Source: Bacteriovorax sp.
Lineage (GTDB): Bacteria > Bdellovibrionota > Bacteriovoracia > Bacteriovoracales > Bacteriovoracaceae
Length of the DNA: 7,435 nt
Assembly (NCBI GenBank): GCA_030654205.1
Contig: JAURXW010000106.1
Coordinates: forward strand, 1 to 7,435
Reading direction: 5' to 3'
The translations under genes were made by a program, and so were the position numbers. Each line of letters opens with the position of its first letter. Position 1 is the stretch's first letter. The notes under the pieces are model-generated. The model saw only the letters and a program-made list of their open reading frames with translations, searched no databases and was not told the origin of the DNA. Positions 1 through 4,697 of the stretch are shown one piece after another.

Positions 1-241
1 GAAAAAAGGGAATATTATTTTGTGATTTGTTAAACAGATAAAGTTGTCCGCCTGAAGCTCCTGGCATATTATAGTCTGAAATAATGATGTCAAAATCTGT
101 TTGAGATTTTAGGGCTTCAATTGCATCTGTTCCATTGGTGACTTTGGTAGTTTCACAAGAAAACTCAGACTCTATTATTAATTCATAGAGATCCCTCAAC
201 ATTTCTTCATCATCAGCTATTAATATTTTTAACTTTTTCAT
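1..241 (-). CDS. Response regulator receiver domain (partial, C-terminus off left edge)
   Basis: Read from the ATG at 241, the 80 visible residues start MKKLKILIADDEEMLRDLYE and form the first half of a CheY-like receiver domain. The acidic pair is D10-D11. The phosphoacceptor is D56 in the segment IIISDYNMPGASG, with the usual proline at D+4 (P60). In this family a partner histidine kinase phosphorylates the aspartate, and this switches an output domain or a partner. The window ends before the conserved Thr/Ser and Lys positions, so I cannot tell whether this is a single-domain CheY-like protein or has a DNA-binding, enzymatic or kinase output. No kinase is visible nearby. It is transcribed away from pdxH across a shared 106-bp spacer. 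The Shine-Dalgarno is weak (only ATGGT upstream of the start). Confidence 0.93.
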   Translation of the reverse strand, partial: MKKLKILIADDEEMLRDLYELIIESEFSCETTKVTNGTDAIEALKSQTDFDIIISDYNMPGASGGQLYLFNKSQNNIPFF

Positions 242-265
242 TATTTTACCATATTCTCAATTTTC

Positions 266-291
266 TTCTTTCAAGGTTAACCTTAAAAGAA
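266..291. repeat. 26-bp near-perfect palindrome in divergent spacer
   Basis: The core AAGGTTAACCTT (273-284) is perfectly self-complementary. After one mismatched pair (272/285) the symmetry continues outward for six more pairs (266-271 with 286-291). The symmetric arms read TTCTTT and AAAGAA. It lies between the divergent response-regulator and pdxH genes and overlaps the likely promoter elements of both. This suits an operator for a dimeric regulator. A hairpin in the response-regulator leader is an alternative. The regulator is unknown. Confidence 0.6.
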
Positions 292-307
292 TTATAGTAA
301 ATATAAT
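277..307 (+). promoter_or_regulatory. Candidate promoter for pdxH (overlapping divergent promoter)
   Basis: A perfect -10 box TATAAT is at 302-307. The best -35 match, TTAACC at 277-282 (4 of 6), has a long 19-bp spacer, so the -35 assignment is weak. On the opposite strand another TATAAT (291-296 on the plus strand as ATTATA) could serve the response-regulator gene. The two -10 boxes are only 5 bp apart, so the divergent promoters would compete, and the palindrome at 266-291 overlaps both. Confidence 0.4.
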
Positions 308-347
308 ATACTCTTAAATAAATGTACGTAAACAGAGGTCATACAAT

Positions 348-950
348 ATGGATGATTTATTCAGTTATACTCTTAATCAAAATCCATTGAAAAGTTTTCT
401 TGATTGGTTTGAAGAGGCCAATAAACTTGAGCAAAACGCCCCAGCAATGTCGGTGTCTACCTACGATCAGGATTTAAACCGACCAAATATTCGTTATCTT
501 TTGTATAAAGGAATCAAGGAAAATAAGATTCTTTTTTATAGCAACTACCTAAGTCCTAAGGCAAAAGATTTAAATAATAATCCAGAGATTGCTTTAGGCT
601 TTTACTGGCATCTTTCAAAAAAGCAGGTGAGAATTCACGGCAGGGTTACCAAGATGACTAAAGAAGATTCGGAGAGTTATTTTCAATCGCGAGATCGAGA
701 CAGTCAAATTGCTTCATATCTTTCAATGCAGAGTGAACCGATTCAAGATAAAAATACTTTGTTATTAAAGTTTAAAACTGCCGAAGAATTATTCGCCGGA
801 AAGCCAATTCCACTTCCTTTGCATTGGGGAGGCTACCTGGTAGAGCCATATGAGTATGAATTTTTTCTTTACGGCGAAAATCGTTTGAATGATCGTTTTC
901 TTTACCAATTAAAAAATCAAAATTGGGAAGTTTCAAGACTTCAGCCATAA
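348..950 (+). CDS. pdxH: Pyridoxamine/pyridoxine 5'-phosphate oxidase, divergent
   Basis: This is an FMN-dependent PNPOx-family protein; the family oxidises pyridoxine or pyridoxamine 5'-phosphate to PLP in the cytoplasm (EC 1.4.3.5). Family signatures run the full length: R49...K54 (FMN strand), FYSNY (63-67), KKQVRIHGRV (91-100), SRDRDSQI (114-121), MQSEPI (127-132), LHWGGY (158-163), and the C-terminal RLNDRFLYQ with terminal RLQP. At 200 residues it is shorter than the E. coli enzyme (218) because the N-terminal lid motif is missing. By alignment from memory, four positions differ from E. coli contact residues: D49 is N30, R88 is P70 (K89 kept as K71), and H199 is N181 (R197 kept as R179); R14/Y17 precede the start. 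The ATG at 348 has a Shine-Dalgarno AGAGG at 334-338 and is the first standard start in frame after the TAA at 315-317. The family is certain; full activity is not. The HIT gene follows after 22 bp. Confidence 0.93.
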   Translation: MDDLFSYTLNQNPLKSFLDWFEEANKLEQNAPAMSVSTYDQDLNRPNIRYLLYKGIKENKILFYSNYLSPKAKDLNNNPEIALGFYWHLSKKQVRIHGRVTKMTKEDSESYFQSRDRDSQIASYLSMQSEPIQDKNTLLLKFKTAEELFAGKPIPLPLHWGGYLVEPYEYEFFLYGENRLNDRFLYQLKNQNWEVSRLQP

Positions 951-972
951 TATTATTTTCAAGGATGAAAGT

Positions 973-1380
973 ATGAATTTGTTTAGTATTGAACCGGAAT
1001 TAGAAAAAAATTCCTATTGTGTTGCCGATTTAGAATTGAGTAGAGTTTTTGTAAAAAATGACAAGGAGAACCCTTGGTTTATTTTAGTTCCAAGAAAAAA
1101 TCAAATTGTAGAATTAGTTGATCTTACTCATGAAGAACAATGCATGCTTATGGAAGAAGTTTCAATTGTTTCAGAGTTTTTAAAAACTTACTATCAGCCA
1201 AAAAAAATCAATATTGGAGCTCTTGGAAACATGGTTCGACAATTTCATTTTCATGTTATTGCTCGTTTTGAAAATGACAGAACGTGGCCCCAGGCTTTGT
1301 GGGGAACTACGCCTGAAATTCTTTTTGAACAAGTTGAACTAGAAAACATTAAATCAAATTTCCAAGAGTTCATTGAATAG
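973..1380 (+). CDS. HIT (histidine triad) family protein
   Basis: This 135-residue protein matches the short bacterial HIT family: nucleotide hydrolases or transferases acting on dinucleoside polyphosphates, AMP-lysine or similar substrates in the cytoplasm. The N-terminal half has the PWFILVPRKN strand (34-43) followed by LVDLTHEEQ (48-56). The active-site segment is VRQFHFHVIARFENDRTWP (88-106). H94 and H92 occupy the last two triad positions and the first is Q90, giving Q-x-H-x-H; the presumed nucleophilic histidine (H92) is kept. The tail RTWPQALWG (103-111) resembles a proteobacterial HIT subgroup with a conserved WP..VWG ending. The start has an AAGGA Shine-Dalgarno (961-965) 7 bp upstream. 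It lies 22 bp after pdxH and is probably co-transcribed. The substrate cannot be told from the sequence. Confidence 0.9.
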   Translation: MNLFSIEPELEKNSYCVADLELSRVFVKNDKENPWFILVPRKNQIVELVDLTHEEQCMLMEEVSIVSEFLKTYYQPKKINIGALGNMVRQFHFHVIARFENDRTWPQALWGTTPEILFEQVELENIKSNFQEFIE

Positions 1381-1394
1381 GTCGTTAGAGGGAC

Positions 1395-1979
1395 CTAGGC
1401 TACTTTTTCTTGATCAGTACTTTGGTTTTTGTCATTTACACTGTCAATATATCGATTGATCGAGTCTGGTACTTCTTGAAAAAAGTCATTATCTCGAAAA
1501 TATATTTTACTTCTAAGCTCTGTATTTAGTGCAGCTGCATCCGTAAAATATTTTTGTAAACGATATAAAGGTCCTGCAATTTTATGAGAATAAAATAATC
1601 CCCAAACAATAGCGACACTTGAAATACTTAAAGCAACAGCTATGAAAACTTTTGTCATAAATCTTTTTTGCTCATGAATCATTAAAAAATAAGGATGATC
1701 CGGAGGGAGATTTAAAAGTTGTCCTTTTTGCATATAAGTATGGAAAAAATAATCATTGGCCAGGTAGATTATTGACATTGATACAATTGAAATAAGAAGC
1801 AGAGAAGCTATAAATTGAATTTGAAAATCGGTATTTATTAAAAATTTCTTTTCACCGAGAAATAAACTAAAGAGAGGTAGGCGTTTTTTCGTGTTTGACA
1901 TAGGACCCTCGTAATTATTGTTGCGTTTATTATTATTATTATTATTATTATCTATATTTGAATTATTGGTTGTTTTCAT
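1395..1979 (-). CDS. Two-helix membrane protein with HAMP-like motif
   Basis: The 194-residue product has an Asn-rich N-terminus (13 Asn in the first 26 residues), a first transmembrane helix at about 53-73, a periplasmic loop of about 35 residues containing LPPDHPYFLMIHEQKRF (91-107), and a second helix at about 110-130. SHKIAGPLYRLQKYF (131-145) follows directly, then YFRDNDFFQEVPDSIN (160-175). The HKIAGPLYR signature after a second helix is typical of HAMP-type linkers in bacterial sensors, but no kinase, cyclase or methyl-accepting domain follows. It may be a signalling or scaffolding partner in the inner membrane. The start at 1979 has a good AAGGA box and overlaps the upstream gene by 17 nt, so the two are probably translationally coupled. 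A second start at 1901 (Met27, preceded by GAGGG) would remove the Asn tract. No terminator is evident before the convergent HIT gene. Confidence 0.8.
   Translation of the reverse strand: MKTTNNSNIDNNNNNNNKRNNNYEGPMSNTKKRLPLFSLFLGEKKFLINTDFQIQFIASLLLISIVSMSIIYLANDYFFHTYMQKGQLLNLPPDHPYFLMIHEQKRFMTKVFIAVALSISSVAIVWGLFYSHKIAGPLYRLQKYFTDAAALNTELRSKIYFRDNDFFQEVPDSINRYIDSVNDKNQSTDQEKVA
1929..1949. repeat. Trinucleotide microsatellite (ATT)7 encoding Asn run
   Basis: Seven exact ATT units, with the period extending to 1927-1951, read on the minus strand as seven AAT codons (Asn11-Asn17). Unit gain or loss would change length without shifting frame. If translation starts instead at 1901, the tract lies in the untranslated leader between the two genes. 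Confidence 0.9.
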
Positions 1980-2712
1980 AGACCATTCCTTCTTTATCGT
2001 CTTGATTATAATTCATTTCAATTATTTTAGACTCTCGGCTTTCACCTGAATGAGGACCATCTATGAAATCATCTTTTTCTTTTGATTTTTTCTTAAGTGA
2101 TGCAACTGCTCGACCAGAATCATTTTGAGATTTATAAGCAGATATTTTATCGTTGAACGCATCTTCTTTTATAAGTTCAGTTATATAATTTACTTCTTCT
2201 GGATTTAGTCCGCTCTCACCAAGAGATCTAATATTATTAATTTCTTGATACGAATAATTTTCTTGCATCATTAGGTAATAAACGAATTTAGGATCCCATT
2301 TTTCGGTGTTAAGCGACTCTGATTTTAATTTACTTTTAATATCTACAATTTCATTTTGAAGCCGTTTAATATCTTTAATTGTGCTTGCCCGATCCATATA
2401 GCTTTGCTCAAGCAGTGCTTGCTTTTCTTTTAAATTCTGAGTTATATCAAAAACTTTTTTTGCCACTCTAATTTGATCTCTCGTTTCATGGTCGATATCG
2501 GCCGTTTTTTCATTTATTACATTTCCAATTTTGTCCAAATCACGTCTCTGCTTTTGAATGGCAGGAGAATCAAGATCGGCAGAAACTATAATCTTGCCCT
2601 CTTTGGTCTTTTCGGTAACTCTATTATTTTCTAAAGTGTCGTCTTTCAAATATGAATAGACACCCCAGAGGATTAAGAAGCTGGCGAAGGCCATAATGGA
2701 GAGTGATCTCAT
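1963..2712 (-). CDS. Membrane-anchored coiled-coil protein, unknown function
   Basis: The 249-residue product has a single N-terminal hydrophobic helix (about 5-22, SIMAFASFLILWGVYSYL). This looks like an uncleaved signal anchor, because no signal-peptidase site follows and the next residues are charged (KDD). Residues 50-132 are a long heptad-rich, charged helical region. A helical segment at 138-195 follows, including WDPKFVYYLMMQENYSYQEI (139-158). The last 50 residues are polar, acidic and probably disordered. I do not recognise a family. It is the first gene of the unit with the HAMP-like membrane protein, whose start lies inside its 3' end. This suggests a stoichiometric partnership, perhaps a complex in the inner membrane. 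The ATG at 2712 has only a weak A-rich ribosome site (AAAGAAA). The upstream promoter at 2791-2818 fits a roughly 70-nt leader. Confidence 0.82.
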   Translation of the reverse strand: MRSLSIMAFASFLILWGVYSYLKDDTLENNRVTEKTKEGKIIVSADLDSPAIQKQRRDLDKIGNVINEKTADIDHETRDQIRVAKKVFDITQNLKEKQALLEQSYMDRASTIKDIKRLQNEIVDIKSKLKSESLNTEKWDPKFVYYLMMQENYSYQEINNIRSLGESGLNPEEVNYITELIKEDAFNDKISAYKSQNDSGRAVASLKKKSKEKDDFIDGPHSGESRESKIIEMNYNQDDKEGMVYENNQ

Positions 2713-2790
2713 AATTATTTCTTTTTATAGTGAAGTCTTTGTTCTAAACGGCTGACGTGCAACAGACAAAACTTCAGTTTATATCTATCT

Positions 2791-2818
2791 ATTATAAAGT
2801 ATTAAGGGCCGCTCACAA
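2791..2818 (-). promoter_or_regulatory. Sigma70-type promoter for the coiled-coil/HAMP-like unit
   Basis: On the minus strand, TTGTGA (2818-2813; 4 of 6 to consensus) is followed by a 16-bp spacer and a perfect TATAAT (2796-2791). Transcription would start near 2784 and leave about 70 nt of leader before the ATG at 2712. The rest of the 268-bp gap between the two minus-strand units (2713-2980) contains the terminator at 2921-2952 and no other gene that I can see. Confidence 0.55.
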
Positions 2819-2920
2819 TATTGCTTAAAGAGAAATGTATATTTGTTAAACTTTATAATGGGTTAGAGTCACATTTTGGGTATATTGGTGATTTTTAAAA
2901 ATAAGTAAAAAGTGGCAATA

Positions 2921-2952
2921 AAAAAAGGCAAGGTTTTTGCGCCTTGCCTTTT
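2921..2952 (-). terminator. Intrinsic terminator downstream of secreted coiled-coil gene
   Basis: Perfect 11-bp inverted repeat: AAAAGGCAAGG (2923-2933) and CCTTGCCTTTT (2942-2952), with an 8-nt loop. On the minus strand the stem is followed by a run of six T (2926-2921). It lies 28 bp past the stop at 2981, so it ends the unit running from 4526. The other orientation has only four T, so termination of plus-strand transcripts would be weaker. Confidence 0.88.
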
Positions 2953-2980
2953 GATTATCAGATGAAAGATTTTTAGTTCG

Positions 2981-3505
2981 TTATTTACTGTCTTTTACAC
3001 TAGCAGGAAGCCGTCCTTCTGAGTGAATACTTTGGGTGATTGTTGCAATTTGGTCTTCTGATCTTCTTAACTCTGAAGCCAGTTTAGTATTGATCTTGAT
3101 TAAGTTTCTTAAGTCCTCAGTTGGTTTTAGTTTTTCCATCTGCCTTTGGTATTCCAGTAAAGTCTTTGTTTTGTAAGCTAGTTCCTTTTTTAGATAACTG
3201 GCTTCAACGCTATATTTTTCAATCATAGCTTCTTCCATTTTTTCTTGATTCATCGATTTCGAAAGTAGGTGTTCTTTGGTCTTTTGCAATTCATTTTCTA
3301 AAAAAGTAATCTTATCGTCATAAGCTTTTTGCTGCAAATTAAGCAACTTGTTTAAGTAAATGATTTTCATGTCCTGATTATAATCTTTACTACTTATCAA
3401 ATCGGTATTTGGGGTCATGTAGGTATTATCAGCAGGGTTAATTTCTCGGGCCATAAGAAAATTATGACTTGAAGAAATTAATAGGGAAATGAATAAAGCT
3501 TTCAT
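2981..3505 (-). CDS. Secreted coiled-coil protein, unknown function
   Basis: The 174-residue product begins with a short signal peptide: MK, hydrophobic ALFISLLISS, and probable cleavage after LMA at residue 19. A polar stretch (20-45) containing DNTYMTPNTDL follows. Residues 46-155 are rich in Lys, Glu, Gln and Leu with heptad-like spacing, interrupted near 128-131 by KPTED, so two coiled-coil segments are likely. There is no lipobox, and no cysteine anywhere. It is expected to be periplasmic or secreted. I recognise no family. The start at 3505 has a strong AAGGAAG ribosome site and forms an ATGA overlap with the small reading frame ending at 3502. It is followed by the terminator at 2921-2952, so it is the last gene of the unit led by the HEXXH protein. 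This suggests that the two exported proteins act together. Confidence 0.85.
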   Translation of the reverse strand: MKALFISLLISSSHNFLMAREINPADNTYMTPNTDLISSKDYNQDMKIIYLNKLLNLQQKAYDDKITFLENELQKTKEHLLSKSMNQEKMEEAMIEKYSVEASYLKKELAYKTKTLLEYQRQMEKLKPTEDLRNLIKINTKLASELRRSEDQIATITQSIHSEGRLPASVKDSK

Positions 3506-3597
3506 AAATCTTCCTTCGCAATAGATTTAGCTGCAAAAACTTCTCGGTTGGATGATTGGCTTACTTTAGCGAAAAGATCAGGTTTGTTGAGGGCCAC
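3502..3597 (-). CDS. Possible small protein (31 aa) bridging two genes
   Basis: The 94-bp gap between the HEXXH gene and the coiled-coil gene is open in one minus-strand frame. From a GTG at 3597 it reads VALNKPDLFAKV, continues through SNREVFAAKSIAKEDL, and stops at the TGA at 3504-3502. That TGA overlaps the next ATG (ATGA). An SD-like GAAGAG lies about 8 nt upstream of the GTG, inside the end of the preceding gene. The frame cannot extend past the TGA at 3612-3610. In favour: exact gap-filling, the coupling overlap, and a protein-like composition. Against: the short length, the GTG start, and the possibility that the gap is simply a leader. There is no hydrophobic segment and no known family. 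Confidence 0.3.
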   Translation of the reverse strand: MALNKPDLFAKVSQSSNREVFAAKSIAKEDL

Positions 3598-3599
3598 AT

Positions 3600-4526
3600 T
3601 CAAAGCTCTTCAATTGTAGGGTCCCATTCTTTGGAGGGTTCTGCCTTGTGAGTTGTTTTTAAAACTCTATTGGCCTTATCAAGTATAAGGATTTTAAGAG
3701 CTTCCTTTTCTATGAGGGAGCAATTGTCTTCGCAATTTTTAGTCATTTCAGCAGTCATTAAGGCCTCTATTTTGTAGGGACCATTTAAGTTTTCATCACA
3801 TGCTGGAAGACCTTGGTAATCGTGACCTATAGGGCAGATTGCGTGCATGAATCCAAGGCTTATGCCATTTCCATCACCATGTCTGGCTTCATGAAAAAAG
3901 GTTGTTAACCTAAAAATACTATTGGAATACGCCTCAGGCTTATTTCGGTTTATCATAAATCGTGGATAAAAAAGACCTTCGCCTATTTGAATAACTCCAA
4001 CACTTGGAGAAGTAATAATAATATTTTCTGCTTTGCCAAAGAGGCCTTTTTTGATGCTAATTCCGTAAACTATATTTTGTAATTTACCACTTTGGTATAT
4101 CGCTGATCCAATATTGCTCATAATTTTTAAAGAATTTCCAGAGGCTGAGTCTATTTTAGTCACTGATGTATCCAACGAGTATGGAGACATGTTTGAGTTT
4201 GGAAAATCTGAATATCTTTGAATAAAAACTTTGTTCTTTTGAATAATGGGAATAGATTTTAAATCATTTTCTGACAGGATATAATGAACTCTTTTGTTTA
4301 ACCATTCTGCTATACTTTGAGCGCTGAAAGATTCAAGATTCATAACTTTTAAGATTTGTGGATTTGGCTCCATTTCAAATTTACTATTTTCAAGTACGGT
4401 TAAATCTTTTCTTATCAGGGAAGCGTGTTCTGGTTTAATATTTTTCGAAAGCATGATTTCAGAGGCATTGGCCAAAGTCGAAAGGGTGGCCATTAATATT
4501 AAAACAGAATTAAAAATGCTCTTCAT
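3600..4526 (-). CDS. Secreted HEXXH protein, putative zinc metallopeptidase
   Basis: The 308-residue product has a clear signal peptide (MKSIFNSVLILMATLSTLANA, cleavage after residue 21). Residues 22-200 match no domain I recognise. The segment RLTTFFHEARHGDGNG (206-221) contains a zinc-protease HEXXH motif with H212, E213 and H216. LGFMHAICPIGHDYQG (224-239) and ACDENLNGPYKIEA (242-255) follow; E254, H228 or H235 could supply a third metal ligand. Four cysteines (C231, C243, C265, C269) lie after the motif and may form disulfides, in line with export. I infer a periplasmic or secreted metallopeptidase-like enzyme. Only the motif supports catalysis, and the substrate is unknown. The start has AAAGG at about 8 bp. 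It leads a unit with the small frame and the coiled-coil protein, and it is divergent from the LPP20/LpoB operon. Confidence 0.85.
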   Translation of the reverse strand: MKSIFNSVLILMATLSTLANASEIMLSKNIKPEHASLIRKDLTVLENSKFEMEPNPQILKVMNLESFSAQSIAEWLNKRVHYILSENDLKSIPIIQKNKVFIQRYSDFPNSNMSPYSLDTSVTKIDSASGNSLKIMSNIGSAIYQSGKLQNIVYGISIKKGLFGKAENIIITSPSVGVIQIGEGLFYPRFMINRNKPEAYSNSIFRLTTFFHEARHGDGNGISLGFMHAICPIGHDYQGLPACDENLNGPYKIEALMTAEMTKNCEDNCSLIEKEALKILILDKANRVLKTTHKAEPSKEWDPTIEEL

Positions 4527-4697
4527 CTATATTACCTTTTTGGTGCCAAGTATTTGGGACCATGGTGAATATACAATGTCCGAGTGTTTAACTCTAGTAG
4601 TCCGAGCATTTCTTGTAATCTTTACAGATGCTTATCGGGCTCAAAAGGGCAGATTCCTCATTGTGTGTTGATTGTCTTTCAGCTAGCATTTCTAAGT
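4527..4697. promoter_or_regulatory. Divergent regulatory spacer with direct repeat and hairpin
   Basis: This 171-bp spacer separates the HEXXH gene (minus) from the LPP20/LpoB operon (plus) and must hold both promoters, though I find no convincing -35/-10 pair for either. It contains an exact 7-bp direct repeat GTCCGAG at 4578-4584 and 4600-4606, starting 22 bp apart (about two helical turns). It also has an imperfect hairpin, TGGTGCC (4541-4547) with GGGACCA (4556-4562), just upstream of the HEXXH ribosome site. Open frames covering the spacer have no ribosome site and no protein-like character. Confidence 0.4.

Noticed and set aside
322..390. Short open frame from the ATG at 322, 22 codons, overlapping the start of pdxH
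   Set aside because: No ribosome site and wrong frame. More likely a remnant relevant to the pdxH start question than a gene.
2736..2767. Imperfect inverted repeat GTCTTTGTT / AACAGAC in the leader of the coiled-coil gene
   Set aside because: Bulged, weak and with a long loop; not convincing as a riboswitch or attenuator.
2843..2859. Plus-strand TATAAT at 2854-2859 as a promoter
   Set aside because: No acceptable -35 at 16-18 bp, and no plus-strand gene or RNA follows before the oppositely oriented terminator.
3577..3611. prfB-like programmed frameshift: CTT TGA preceded by GAAGAG at the end of the HEXXH gene
   Set aside because: A +1 shift adds only a few residues before a TGA, and the SD-like element touches the slip site without the usual spacing. 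The frame that stays open across the gap is the other one.
4453..4671. 72-codon plus-strand open frame overlapping the HEXXH gene start
   Set aside because: It is antisense to a signal-peptide-encoding region, has no ribosome site, no protein-like character and no family resemblance.
4584..4697. N-terminal extension of the LPP20-like protein from an ATG at 4584
   Set aside because: It would bury the signal peptide 38 residues inside the protein. There is no ribosome site, and the residues look like translated spacer.
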